Source: CAYQUC01 sp964514215
Lineage (GTDB): Bacteria > Pseudomonadota > Gammaproteobacteria > UBA6429 > Thiohalophilaceae
DNA length: 64,000 nt
Assembly (NCBI GenBank): GCA_964514215.1
Contig: CAZEPW010000013.1
Span: 5,292 to 69,291, forward strand
Direction of reading: 5' to 3'
Part shown: positions 8,677 to 18,045 of the stretch, in pieces
Position numbering within the stretch: the first letter of the stretch is position 1
Layout of the letters: each line of letters begins with the position of its first letter
Notes under the pieces: model-generated
The model's input: only the letters and a program-made list of their open reading frames with translations
Databases searched by the model: none
What the model was told of the DNA's origin: nothing
Position numbers and translations under genes: made by a program

Positions 8677-9564
8677 ATGTCAGTTGCAGTTAGTTTTTTT
8701 GCGGTAATTTTAGTCTGGGCAACAACACCGTTAGCCATTAAGTGGAGTGCCCAAGGGTTTGGGTTTTCCTTTGGGGTTTTACTGCGCATGAGTATTGCGT
8801 TGTTGTTGTGTTTTGCGCTAGTTAAAATATTTAAAGTTTCGATGCCGTGGCATCAATCTGCACGCCGTACTTATGTTGGTGCCGGCTTGGCGATTTATTG
8901 CATGATGACTTTGTCTTATTGGGGGTCGCAATATATCCCCTCGGGTTTAATTTCGGTCATTTTTGGTTTAACACCGATTGTAACGGGAATATTAGCTGCG
9001 TTGTGGTTAAAAGAAAATAGTCTAACGCCGGTTAAATTAATCGGGCTTAGTGTTGGTTTTTCTGGGTTGTATTTTATCTTTGGCACGGCTGATGAGTTGG
9101 GCCATTCAGCGTTTTACGGTATAGCGGCGATGTTGTTGGCGGTGGTGTTTCATTCTTTTAGCATTGTTTGGTTAAAGTCACTAAAAAGCACATTACCATC
9201 ATTGAGTATTACTACTGGTGGGTTAGTGTATGCTTTGCCGTTATATCTTGTAACATGGATTATTTCCGACGGTAGCTTTCCTAACGAGTTTCCAATGACG
9301 GCAATTGTTTCATCTATATACTTAGGTGTTATTGGTTCGGTATTGGGATTTGTTTTATTTGTTTATGTTGTTAAACACCTTGAAGCGAGCAAGGTAGCGT
9401 TAATTACATTAGTGACACCGGTGTTTGCATTGTTACTGGGGGCAGTTTTAAATGACGAGACGATTTCTTCATCGACATATATTGGTGCGGCAATTATTAC
9501 TGCGGGTTTAATTGTTTATTTGTATGGCAGTGTTTTTTTGAAATATTGTTTCGTCAAGTTATAA
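8677..9564 (+). CDS. EamA/DMT family transporter
   Basis: Inner-membrane permease of the drug/metabolite transporter superfamily, about ten transmembrane helices in two EamA repeats. Each repeat has the usual pattern: LVWATTPLAIKW and YIPSGLISVIFGLTPIVTGILAALWLKE in the first, LVTPVFALLLGAVLNDE in the second. The ATG is chosen over a GTG four codons upstream because GGGG lies 6 bases before the ATG and the first helix begins directly after it. The substrate is unknown; relatives export amino acids, nucleosides or other metabolites. The next gene begins 15 bases downstream, so the two may be cotranscribed. Confidence 0.88.
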   Translation: MSVAVSFFAVILVWATTPLAIKWSAQGFGFSFGVLLRMSIALLLCFALVKIFKVSMPWHQSARRTYVGAGLAIYCMMTLSYWGSQYIPSGLISVIFGLTPIVTGILAALWLKENSLTPVKLIGLSVGFSGLYFIFGTADELGHSAFYGIAAMLLAVVFHSFSIVWLKSLKSTLPSLSITTGGLVYALPLYLVTWIISDGSFPNEFPMTAIVSSIYLGVIGSVLGFVLFVYVVKHLEASKVALITLVTPVFALLLGAVLNDETISSSTYIGAAIITAGLIVYLYGSVFLKYCFVKL

Positions 9565-9579
9565 CAGAGATTTTATGTC

Positions 9580-10104
9580 GTGCAACAGCCAATAATAACA
9601 TCACGTTTAACTTTGCGTGCTTTTACGCAAGCAGATTCTACCGATGTACAAAAACTGCTTAGCAACGTTAATGTTTCGAAAAGCACATTAAATATTCCTC
9701 AGCCCTACGATGCCCAACAAGCGCAGGAATGGATTGCCTGCCATCAATTGCAATGGTATCAAAACTTAGCGGTTACTTATGCCATTATCTACACGGCGAC
9801 TGATGAATTATTAGGTTCGATAAGTTTAGTGGATATCGAAAAAACACAGGCGCGAATTGGTTATTGGCTTGGTGAGCCTTATTGGAATATGGGTTTTTGC
9901 AGTGAGGCGAGTGCGGCCATTATTCGGTTTGCTTTTAAGGCAATGGGGTTACAAAAACTCATTGCTAAACATGCGAGCAATAATCCAAGCTCTGGAAAAG
10001 TAATGCGTCGAGTGGGGATGACTTATACTGGACATAGTCTTGTGCAAAGATTAAATGGTAGCTCATTACGTTTAGAGCAATATGAAATTCAGTGCCGGTA
10101 TTAG
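9580..10104 (+). CDS. GNAT family N-acetyltransferase (RimJ/RimL type)
   Basis: Acetyl-CoA-dependent N-acetyltransferase of 174 residues with an Acetyltransf_3 layout: SRLTLRAFTQADS at the N-terminus, ARIGYWLGEPYWNMGFCSEA around the acetyl-CoA loop, then KLIAKHASNNPSSGKVMRRVGMTY. This subgroup often modifies protein N-termini or small amines, but the target is not deducible. The GTG start follows the transporter stop by 15 bases with only a weak ribosome site. The 270 bases after it are very AT-rich and hold no gene that I can see. Confidence 0.85.
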   Translation: MQQPIITSRLTLRAFTQADSTDVQKLLSNVNVSKSTLNIPQPYDAQQAQEWIACHQLQWYQNLAVTYAIIYTATDELLGSISLVDIEKTQARIGYWLGEPYWNMGFCSEASAAIIRFAFKAMGLQKLIAKHASNNPSSGKVMRRVGMTYTGHSLVQRLNGSSLRLEQYEIQCRY

Positions 10105-10375
10105 AGCTTGACTAATTAAGTTGTACTTTACCGATGCTTGTTTTTTATGAACAAATATAGGGTTTTCACTAGTTATTTTAGGGGATTAGAGCGATTATTT
10201 AAGAAAATACTTTAAGAAAGTTCTTTAACTTTAGAGAGTATATAAGGTAGTATTAATATTCTTATCTATTGTAACAAATAATTAAAGTAATATATTAAAA
10301 TTTATCTAATAATTAATTTTAAACACACTTTTTTATAACAATAATTTTCGTAGTGACTGATTAGGAGTAACAACC

Positions 10376-11473
10376 ATGTTCTCAGTAATAACGCGCGAAG
10401 TACTATCGTATTTTAAAATCGCACAATTTAAATTATTTACTTTAGTAATGGTGTTGTTAACAACAACAGCACTACAGGCTGACGAAAGCCCAGAGCTGAC
10501 TGGCAGCAATGCAGAAGCCTTTGTTGAAGCAGAACTCGGAAGCCTGATTAGTGAAAAAGTAGAGCTGTTAAATTCACCAGTATTGAGAAATCTAGATGCC
10601 TTGGTTGAAGCAGTACACCAAGCGACCGTGTCGTCACAAGTGTCCGGACGAATAATTGATATTCCGGTGGATGTTGATGATTACGTCGAAAAGGGCGGTA
10701 TTATTGTACAGTTTCGAGATAAAGACATGCGTGCTTCATTTGATGCTGCAAGCGCGAAGTTAAAAGCAGCACAATTATCCCATAATCGAATTAAAGATAT
10801 TTACGCTAAAAAGCTGGTTTCTAAGTCAGCCTTAGACCAATCGGAAGCGGCGTTGAAATCTGCTGTTGCGGCATTGGAGCTAGCGCAAGAGGCGTTAGAA
10901 AATACTATTGTACGTGCGCCCTATAGTGGTATCGTGGTTAAGCGTCATGTCGAAGTGGGTGAGAGTGTTCGGGTTGGTACAAAATTAATGACGGGTTTGT
11001 CATTAGAAAAATTACGCGCAACCGCACAGATTCCACAAGAAATTATTCATGCCGTACGTAAGCGTAAGAAAGCTTGGGTATATGTTGGTGAAAGTAAAAA
11101 GCACCGTATTCCAGTGACCAGTATGTCGATTAGTCCTTATGCTGATCCGGTTACTCATACTTTTCTTGTACAGCTTTATCTACCTGTTGGTGAACATAAA
11201 ATTTATCCGGGTATGTACATTAAGGTCAGTTTTAGTATTGATGAAAAAGAATCATTGGTTATCGCTAAAAAATCAATCGCATACCGAAGTGAAGTGACCG
11301 CGGTTTATGTCAGGAATAAAAATGGCTCATTAAGTTTTCGTCAAATCCGACTTGGTCAAGATGTTGGCACCGAGCAAATAGAAGTTTCAGCAGGTTTATC
11401 TCAGGGCGAAGAAATCATTCAAGATCCTGTTCAAGCTGCAGTTCAAATTAAGCATCAACATCGAATAAATTAA
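10376..11473 (+). CDS. RND efflux periplasmic adaptor (MFP) subunit
   Basis: Membrane-fusion protein linking an RND pump to an outer-membrane channel. It has an N-terminal signal or anchor (residues 15-35, cut near LQADES), a biotinyl-lipoyl half motif (VSSQVSGRIIDIPVDVDDYVEKG), a coiled-coil hairpin (AKLKAAQLSHNRIK ... LDQSEAALKSAVAALELAQEAL), the return lipoyl half (VRAPYSGIVVKRHVEVGE) and a C-terminal beta-barrel. The ribosome site is GGAG. It is followed 11 bases later by the pump gene, the classic adaptor-pump pair. No TolC-type channel or dedicated regulator is adjacent, so an outer-membrane partner must be encoded elsewhere. Confidence 0.92.
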   Translation: MFSVITREVLSYFKIAQFKLFTLVMVLLTTTALQADESPELTGSNAEAFVEAELGSLISEKVELLNSPVLRNLDALVEAVHQATVSSQVSGRIIDIPVDVDDYVEKGGIIVQFRDKDMRASFDAASAKLKAAQLSHNRIKDIYAKKLVSKSALDQSEAALKSAVAALELAQEALENTIVRAPYSGIVVKRHVEVGESVRVGTKLMTGLSLEKLRATAQIPQEIIHAVRKRKKAWVYVGESKKHRIPVTSMSISPYADPVTHTFLVQLYLPVGEHKIYPGMYIKVSFSIDEKESLVIAKKSIAYRSEVTAVYVRNKNGSLSFRQIRLGQDVGTEQIEVSAGLSQGEEIIQDPVQAAVQIKHQHRIN

Positions 11474-11484
11474 AGGTTATTGCT

Positions 11485-14400
11485 ATGGAAAAGCTCGGTC
11501 TCTCTGGTCGTATTGCAAAATCGTTTTTGTTGACAGAAATTACTCCGCTGTTAGCTTTAGTTGGTTTTTTACTTGGTTTATTCGCGGTGATGGTTACTCC
11601 TCGTGAAGAAGAACCTCAAATAAACGTGACGTTTGCTAACGTTTTTATCCCCTTTCCCGGTGCATCAGCAAAAGAAGTTGAACAAATTATCAGTTCGCCA
11701 GCCGAACAAATTGTTGCTGAGCTTGAGGGTTTGGATCATGTGTACTCGGTATCACGTCCCGGAATGTCAATTTTAACTGTACAGTTTGAAGTTGGACAAG
11801 ATCGAACTCAAGCAATTGTACGTTTATATAATGCTATTTACTCCAATCAAGATTGGTTGCCGATTAATTTAGGTGTTGGTCGGCCTTTGATTAAACCCAA
11901 AGGGATTGATGATGTTCCTATCGTCACATTAACTTTGTGGATTGATGATTATACTCGTGGCACATACGACCTGTTAAAAGTATCGCACGCAATAGAAACG
12001 GAGATTAAACGCGTTAACGGCACTCGTGATATTTATACCATTGGTGGTACTAAAGATATCGTGCATGTTATTTTAGATAGTAGCGCGCTAGCTGCTCATA
12101 ATATGTCGATTGATGATCTTCGAAAATCACTAAACCTTAGTAATGCTGCAATGCCGGTTGGGCAAGTTGTTACTGAAAACAAAAGTATTGCCATTCAAGC
12201 CGGTGAGTTTTTATCAACGGCTGAAGAAGTTAAAGATCTTATTGTTGGTGTACACGCAGGTTATCCGGTTTATTTACGCGATGTGGCAACTATCAAACGG
12301 GGCCCCGAACACGCCCGGCATTATGCTCAGCATGGCAATAGCAAGGGCCGATATCCTGCGGTAACCATGGCGATATCGAAGCAACCGGGTACTAATGCAG
12401 TTGATATTGCGAATGATATTATTAAGCGGATTGAGCAATTAAAGGGTATTTTTATACCTGATGGCGTAAACGTTACGGTTACCCGTAACTATGGTGAAAC
12501 AGCCGATGCAAAAGCAAAGCACTTAATTAAAAAATTAATATTCGCAACTATTTCAGTGGTGTTATTAGTGTTAGTGGCATTGGGCTTTCGTGAAGCAATT
12601 ATTGTGGGTGCCGCGGTTGTTATTACACTGGCAATTACTTTGTTTGCCTCTTGGGCTTGGGGATTTACATTAAATCGAGTCTCGTTATTTGCGTTAATAT
12701 TTTCGATAGGAATATTGGTTGATGATGCGATTGTTGTGGTTGAAAATATTCATCGTCATATTGGTTTTGGAACTAAGAAACTTAGAACATTAATTCCATT
12801 AGCGGTAGACGAAGTTGGCGGGCCTACCATTTTGGCAACCTTTGCTGTAATTGCGGCATTGTTACCAATGGCTTTTGTGACTGGTTTAATGGGACCGTAT
12901 ATGGGACCAATACCAATCAATGCATCGATAGGTATGCTAATTTCACTTGCCGTGGCGTTTATATTTACTCCATGGTTATCGAATAAATTACTAACTAATG
13001 TAAAGCATAAACATAAACCGGATAGTGGTGGTGGCAGTAGTTATAATTTCTTTAGCCGTGTTATCGGGCCGTTTTTAAAAGGGGATGCAGGAAAAAGTAA
13101 TCGTTATAAATTACTCATTGGCATTTTACTATTAATCGGTTTATCAGTCAGTCTTGCTGTTGTGAAGCTGGTGGTTTTAAAAATGCTACCATTTGATAAT
13201 AAATCTGAATTTCAGATAATTGTTGATATGCCCGAGGGCACTCCATTGGAAGAAACCAATCATGTGCTTGGTGAGTTGGGTAAATACGTTGCGACCATTC
13301 CAGAAGTTAAAGATTATCAAATGTATGCCGGAACTGCAGCACCAATTAACTTTAATGGTTTAGTGCGTCAATATTACTTACGTCAAGAAGCACATTCGGG
13401 TGATATTCAGGTGAACCTTGTTGATAAGAGTGAGCGTGATCGAAAAAGCCATGAAATTGCCTTATCGGTTCGTCAGGCGCTACAAGATATTGGTGGTAAA
13501 TTAGATGCCAATGTTAAGATTGTTGAAGTGCCTCCTGGTCCACCGGTATATTCGCCTTTAGTCGCCGAGATTTATGGTTTGGATTATGATGGCCAAATAA
13601 CGGTAGCAAAACAAGTTAGGGCGATATTTGAAACAACGGAATCCATTGTTGATGTGGATGACACTGTTGAAGCTGGCGCTAAAAAATTAGTGGTAAAAGT
13701 TGATCAGAAAAAAGCAGCGTTATGGAATGTTTCACCACAAGTTGTTGTGAGTGCTATCGCAACCGCACTTAATGGTGAAGATGTTAGTTTCATGCATAAT
13801 GGCAATGTGAAATATTCTTTGCCGATTCGTTTGGAAAATTCACTTGAAGATAAATCAACGATTGATGATGTATTGAATTACCGAGTGCGCAACGATAGCG
13901 GACAACTAATTGCATTAGCTGATTTAGTCACCATTAAAGATACCATCATTGAAAATGCACGCTACCATAAAGATTTATTGCCGGTGGTTTTCGTTACAGC
14001 CGATTCGGTTGGTGAGTTAGATAGCCCACTGTATGGTATGTTTGATATGGTGTTTCAATTAAATGATAAGATTTTGTCGTATGGCCATAAAATCACTCAA
14101 TCATTTTTTAACCAACCCGAAAACCCTTATGAGTATAGCTTAAAGTGGGATGGTGAATGGCAGGTTACCTATGAAACATTCCGTGACATGGGAATAGCTT
14201 ATTCGGTTGGTATTTTAATGATTTATTTGTTAGTGGTTGGCCAGTTCCGATCTTATATAGTGCCGCTAATTATTATGGCACCAATACCATTAACAATTAT
14301 TGGGGTGTTACCCGGCCATGCTTTATTGGGCTCACAATATACTGCAACATCAATGATCGGCATGATAGCACTGGCAGGTATCATTGTTAGGAACTCGATA

Positions 14401-14709
14401 CTGCTGGTCGATTTTATCAACCAGCAAGTACGGGAAGGTATTGATTTTGAAGTCGCGGTGATTCGCTCTGGTGCAGTGCGTGCTAAGCCAATTATTTTAA
14501 CGGGATTAGCTGCGATGTTAGGCGCATTCTTTATCTTGGATGATCCTATTTTTAATGGGCTTGCTATATCATTGATATTTGGTATTTTGGTGTCAACCAT
14601 CTTAACCTTGGTAGTTATTCCAGTCATGTATTACGCTTACATGCGTAATAAACTCGATAGTCTATTGGATAACGACGATGACGATGATGAAGTTCAAGCT
14701 GCAACATAG
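11485..14709 (+). CDS. RND efflux pump permease
   Basis: Proton-driven tripartite efflux pump subunit of the AcrB superfamily, 1074 residues with two sets of six helices and two large periplasmic loops. The proton-relay Asp pair is present in GILVDDAIVVVENIHRH. The partner position that is Lys in AcrB appears as Arg (IIVRNSILLVDF). Opening residues TEITPLLALVGFLLGLFAVMVTPREEEPQI match a branch of RND pumps annotated as hydrophobe/amphiphile exporters rather than metal pumps. The C-terminus is strongly acidic (DNDDDDDEVQAAT). It forms an operon with the adaptor gene. The substrate is unknown. Confidence 0.92.
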   Translation: MEKLGLSGRIAKSFLLTEITPLLALVGFLLGLFAVMVTPREEEPQINVTFANVFIPFPGASAKEVEQIISSPAEQIVAELEGLDHVYSVSRPGMSILTVQFEVGQDRTQAIVRLYNAIYSNQDWLPINLGVGRPLIKPKGIDDVPIVTLTLWIDDYTRGTYDLLKVSHAIETEIKRVNGTRDIYTIGGTKDIVHVILDSSALAAHNMSIDDLRKSLNLSNAAMPVGQVVTENKSIAIQAGEFLSTAEEVKDLIVGVHAGYPVYLRDVATIKRGPEHARHYAQHGNSKGRYPAVTMAISKQPGTNAVDIANDIIKRIEQLKGIFIPDGVNVTVTRNYGETADAKAKHLIKKLIFATISVVLLVLVALGFREAIIVGAAVVITLAITLFASWAWGFTLNRVSLFALIFSIGILVDDAIVVVENIHRHIGFGTKKLRTLIPLAVDEVGGPTILATFAVIAALLPMAFVTGLMGPYMGPIPINASIGMLISLAVAFIFTPWLSNKLLTNVKHKHKPDSGGGSSYNFFSRVIGPFLKGDAGKSNRYKLLIGILLLIGLSVSLAVVKLVVLKMLPFDNKSEFQIIVDMPEGTPLEETNHVLGELGKYVATIPEVKDYQMYAGTAAPINFNGLVRQYYLRQEAHSGDIQVNLVDKSERDRKSHEIALSVRQALQDIGGKLDANVKIVEVPPGPPVYSPLVAEIYGLDYDGQITVAKQVRAIFETTESIVDVDDTVEAGAKKLVVKVDQKKAALWNVSPQVVVSAIATALNGEDVSFMHNGNVKYSLPIRLENSLEDKSTIDDVLNYRVRNDSGQLIALADLVTIKDTIIENARYHKDLLPVVFVTADSVGELDSPLYGMFDMVFQLNDKILSYGHKITQSFFNQPENPYEYSLKWDGEWQVTYETFRDMGIAYSVGILMIYLLVVGQFRSYIVPLIIMAPIPLTIIGVLPGHALLGSQYTATSMIGMIALAGIIVRNSILLVDFINQQVREGIDFEVAVIRSGAVRAKPIILTGLAAMLGAFFILDDPIFNGLAISLIFGILVSTILTLVVIPVMYYAYMRNKLDSLLDNDDDDDEVQAAT

Positions 14710-14727
14710 TTTAAACATCATTCGCTG

Positions 14728-14827
14728 TTGGGCTTCGAAAATGATCTTAGCCCAACCTACATCGGATCTATTTTAATTTTACCCTGCGTAGGTTGGGGTT
14801 CGAAAACGATCTCACTCCAATCTACGC
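14728..14827. repeat. Pair of imperfect palindromic repeats (GTAGGTTGGG type)
   Basis: Two hairpin units share arms and an internal TTCGAAAAtGATCT core. The first is TTGGGCT ... AGCCCAACCTAC and the second is CGTAGGTTGGGGT ... ACTCCAATCTACG. Similar GTAGGTTGGG palindromes are common as intergenic repeats in Gammaproteobacteria. They occupy the first part of the 315-base gap after the pump gene; the remainder holds no convincing gene. Confidence 0.6.
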
Positions 14828-15024
14828 CGTATTTTTTATATATTGGCTGTGGTGAGATGGGCTGTGCCATTGGCTTGGCTTTTGGACAAATCAATGATAT
14901 AAAACTCGCTATTCGCAATAAAACCTTCTTTCAACTGGAAGTTTTGATTTTTCTAATGACTAAATACACCAAAAATTGTTATTCTGGAGTCAAATAAATA
15001 TGGCTCATATTAGGGATAATTCTC

Positions 15025-16125
15025 ATGCAGGTTTCAGTTAGTTTGATCACAATTAAATCTTTTTTGATTGTATTCAGTGCCGTCTTTTTTTTAAATTCCT
15101 GTGCTAGTGTTATTGGGCAAAAGAAATCAAACCGGCGATTAGCACAGCTTTATTACGGCGAGGATCATCTAACTAAAATAAAGCAACTCACGTTTAAAGG
15201 TGAAAGTGTTAATGCAAGTTATGGTCCTAAAAATAAACAACTTATCTTCCATTCTACTTATGATGGTTTAAGATGTTATGCCATTTTTCGAATGGATCAT
15301 GACGGCGCAGACATAAGTCAAGTTTCCTCCGGCAAGGGCATTGCAACATCGGCTGCTATTGCCCCGGATAATTATTCAATCGCCTATTCGTCAACACAGC
15401 AATTTGATGAATTGTGTCCAACCAAGCCTGAGTTTTCTAAAGAGTATGTTTGGTTATTAAATTCAAACTATGACATATTCACATCGAATATTAATGGCGG
15501 CATACCCGAGCAACTGACCAAATCTGATGGTTATGATGGTGATGCGGTGTATTCTCCGGCAGGTGATAAAATTTTATTCACGTCGAGTCGCACCGGAGAC
15601 CTTGAACTTTTTATGATGAATTCCGATGGCAGCAATGTAAAACAAATTACTCACGCGGTGGGTTATGATGGTGGCGCGTCTTTTTCACAAGACGGTAGTA
15701 AAATAGTATGGAGTGCATCTCGCCCTAAAGGTACTGAGTTACACGAATACCGTTTTCAATTAGCTAGAGGTATGGTTAAAGCCGGTAAATTTGAAATCTA
15801 CATGATGACTCTTGCCGATGGGAAAACCGTTAAACTGACGAATAACGCGGCAACAAATTTCAGCCCAAGGTTTTCACCCTCGGCTAAAAAAATAATATTT
15901 ACATCAAATATAAGCCAAACTGATGGCAGAAATTATGATTTATATACTTTAACTCTAAACACTAAAAAATTGGAGCGTATTACTTATTACGATGGTTTTG
16001 ATGGTTTTCCGGTTTTTTCTTCGGATGGAAAAAAATTGGTTTTTACTTCAAGTCGAAATTTTCGTTACAAAGCAGAGACCAATATTTTTAGCGCCGATTG
16101 GGTTGAGGAAGGTATTTATAATTAA
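15025..16125 (+). CDS. TolB-like PD40 beta-propeller lipoprotein
   Basis: Periplasmic lipoprotein of 366 residues. The signal ends in FLNSC with Cys26 as the lipid site. The rest is a series of WD40-like PD40 repeats: YGPKNKQLIFHST, YSPAGDKILFTSSRTGDLELFMMNSDGS, FSQDGSKIVWSASR, FSPSAKKIIFTS and FSSDGKKLVFTSSRN. The repeats resemble TolB and related scaffold proteins, but no Tol-Pal genes are nearby, so this is not TolB itself. A protein-binding or sensing role is possible. It lies alone between palindromic repeats and a convergent kinase gene. Confidence 0.8.
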   Translation: MQVSVSLITIKSFLIVFSAVFFLNSCASVIGQKKSNRRLAQLYYGEDHLTKIKQLTFKGESVNASYGPKNKQLIFHSTYDGLRCYAIFRMDHDGADISQVSSGKGIATSAAIAPDNYSIAYSSTQQFDELCPTKPEFSKEYVWLLNSNYDIFTSNINGGIPEQLTKSDGYDGDAVYSPAGDKILFTSSRTGDLELFMMNSDGSNVKQITHAVGYDGGASFSQDGSKIVWSASRPKGTELHEYRFQLARGMVKAGKFEIYMMTLADGKTVKLTNNAATNFSPRFSPSAKKIIFTSNISQTDGRNYDLYTLTLNTKKLERITYYDGFDGFPVFSSDGKKLVFTSSRNFRYKAETNIFSADWVEEGIYN

Positions 16126-16147
16126 CTTTTGATTAATATATTAGCCA

Positions 16148-17536
16148 TTATACTGATTTAAATATTGGCCATGAAGAGCGGTATACCGTGTTGCCATTTA
16201 AATTACTAAAAATATCATAACTGCCACCCGAGAGTATGCTTCGTTCTTTAACCCAGGTAAATTTATTATCCAGTTTGGTTATATTGCTCGTTACATTATT
16301 ATGTTCGAATGATAAAATGATATCGTTATTTTCACAGAATATATTTATTAACACTTTTTTAATGTGAGGGTTGTTTGTCACGCATTCTAAATAATCCATT
16401 AATATTCGGTAAATAACAACTTTTAGATTCGATGGAATGAGGGCTTCATCAATATTAATTTTAGTTTGAAATGCTAAAGTAGAGTTTGAAGCAATAATTT
16501 TTTCACAAGCCCATTTAATCGTTGGCGCTAAACCAAAGTCATTTAATAGTGGTGGTCGTAAATCCATTGCTATGTCGCGAGTATCTTGAATTGCTGTTTG
16601 CAACATCGGTACTATGCTATTTATTTTGGAAGACAACATTGAATTTGAGCTATTGTCATCTGCGAGTTGTTCTAATGTCATTTTTATCGCAGCTAAATTT
16701 TGCGCAATACCTTCGTGTAAATCAAATGCGATTCGCTCTTCTCTTTGGTCGTCAACCGTCAATAACTGCGAAGAAAATAATTCTAAGGTTTTGTTTCGTT
16801 CATTAATTGTTGATTGTTGTTTTTGAATAATGGCTTCTGAGCGTCTGACGATAATAAGTAATAAACTGTATAACAACGTTAATATTGTAACTATTCCAAT
16901 TATATTAACGAGCTGTGCTGAATTGGCGATTTGAATCGGAACTGAAACATCGCTATAGAGTTCAAATGCGCCAATGACAGCTTTGTTTTTTGATTGTCGA
17001 ATTGGGATGTAGCTCGAAATTAAATTAAGCGTTTTTGTCTCATTTCCTGTGTTATTGATTTCGAGCGATAATTCACTAGCAACTTGGCCGGCTAAGGCTA
17101 GTTCCAAACCAAAGTCATCATGCTCTTTTATGTTGCCAATTTGTGAGTAGTTTGTAGAAAAGACTACGGTGCCTAGTTGGTCAAATATTTTAATTTTTAC
17201 CAACGACGTTCCAGACATGATATTTTGAATGGCTTTACGAAGTTTGGCAGGTATTGGGTAGTTGTTTAAACGTGATTGTTTTGCGACAGCCACTTTTTCG
17301 AGATAATCGGCTAATTCAAATTTAACGGAGTTAAATAATGTTTGGGTTAATACGGTATTGCTTTGTTCGATAGTCGTAATGATGTTATTGATGGTGACCT
17401 GTTTAAATAGAAAAGCAAGAAACACAGCCGTTGCAATAATTGAGATTAAGCTGGTAATCGAAAAATAGCGCGATAATTGAAATTGGGGTTGTACATTTAA
17501 CTTTGGCATAACAATACAATAGTGTTGATTGGGCAC
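16148..17536 (-). CDS. Orphan NarL-type sensor histidine kinase with degenerate ATP site
   Basis: Membrane protein with helices near residues 25-46 and 208-230 flanking a periplasmic sensor of about 160 residues. A HisKA_3 domain follows (REERIAFDLHEGIAQNLAAIKM, phospho-acceptor His274). The C-terminal ATPase region aligns with the family (YRILMDYLECVTNN; VKERSILSGGSYDIFS) but the N box lacks the usual ENALKHA pattern. The nucleotide-binding DxGxG loop is replaced by EHNNV near residue 411. It may therefore be unable to bind ATP. No response regulator is adjacent. The GTG start is uncertain: an ATG nine codons later would also leave the first helix intact, and neither has a good ribosome site. 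Confidence 0.75.
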   Translation of the reverse strand: MPNQHYCIVMPKLNVQPQFQLSRYFSITSLISIIATAVFLAFLFKQVTINNIITTIEQSNTVLTQTLFNSVKFELADYLEKVAVAKQSRLNNYPIPAKLRKAIQNIMSGTSLVKIKIFDQLGTVVFSTNYSQIGNIKEHDDFGLELALAGQVASELSLEINNTGNETKTLNLISSYIPIRQSKNKAVIGAFELYSDVSVPIQIANSAQLVNIIGIVTILTLLYSLLLIIVRRSEAIIQKQQSTINERNKTLELFSSQLLTVDDQREERIAFDLHEGIAQNLAAIKMTLEQLADDNSSNSMLSSKINSIVPMLQTAIQDTRDIAMDLRPPLLNDFGLAPTIKWACEKIIASNSTLAFQTKINIDEALIPSNLKVVIYRILMDYLECVTNNPHIKKVLINIFCENNDIILSFEHNNVTSNITKLDNKFTWVKERSILSGGSYDIFSNLNGNTVYRSSWPIFKSV

Positions 17537-17633
17537 ACCTTGTTATTGTAGGTATTGGCTAATAATTGCTCAAGTAGGTCAATACGGTATATTTGTTAAG
17601 CTGCTGTGAAACATTACTGGCTAATACCAGTAT

Positions 17634-17688
17634 CGTCAATTTCCGTGTAATTTAAGTGGGAATTGCTAGAAATGAGCATTAAATGCCG
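17634..17688 (+). repeat. Dispersed palindromic repeat, copy 1
   Basis: It begins CGTCAATTTCCGTGTAATTT and ends with the tail AATGAGCATTAAATGC. The hairpin core is a degraded form of TCATTCCCG...CGGGAAT. A second copy with the same tail lies 207 bases downstream and related cores occur near base 57000. Confidence 0.6.
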
Positions 17689-17840
17689 ATTTCAGTATTA
17701 AATTTAGTACCAAACGCCGTTGTTTAAATTTTGGATTTCAGTTTAAAGCACCTCGGAATGGGGGTTATTCTTGGGTTTTGGTTTTGGACGTTGTTTGGCA
17801 GCGATGGCTTATAAAACCAGTTAACACAACACTGCTTTAA

Positions 17841-17895
17841 CAGCCATTCCCGTGTGATTTAAACGGGAATCTTCAGAAATGAGCATTAAATGCGG
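17841..17895 (+). repeat. Dispersed palindromic repeat, copy 2
   Basis: CCATTCCCGTGTGATTTAAACGGGAAT forms the hairpin core, followed by TCAGAAATGAGCATTAAATG, nearly identical to copy 1. Apart from these two copies, the gap of about 500 bases between the kinase and glycosylase genes shows no gene. Confidence 0.65.
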
Positions 17896-18045
17896 TTACT
17901 GTTAGTTTCACAAACTCAGGTTATTGAACATGATTCTAAAAAATAGCATTGCAATTTTGCAAAGCTTAATCGCAATTACCAAGCTTTTGTTTTATTTTTG
18001 AATAGACTATTATCATTAGCCTATTTTTGGATGTTAATTTTTTAT

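Noticed and set aside
14728..14997. 89-codon + strand ORF after the RND pump
   Set aside because: Its first third is simply the translated palindromic repeats and there is no ribosome site or domain; coding potential is not supported.
15025..16125. Calling the PD40 lipoprotein TolB
   Set aside because: It is a lipoprotein and lacks the TolB N-terminal domain and any tol-pal neighbours.
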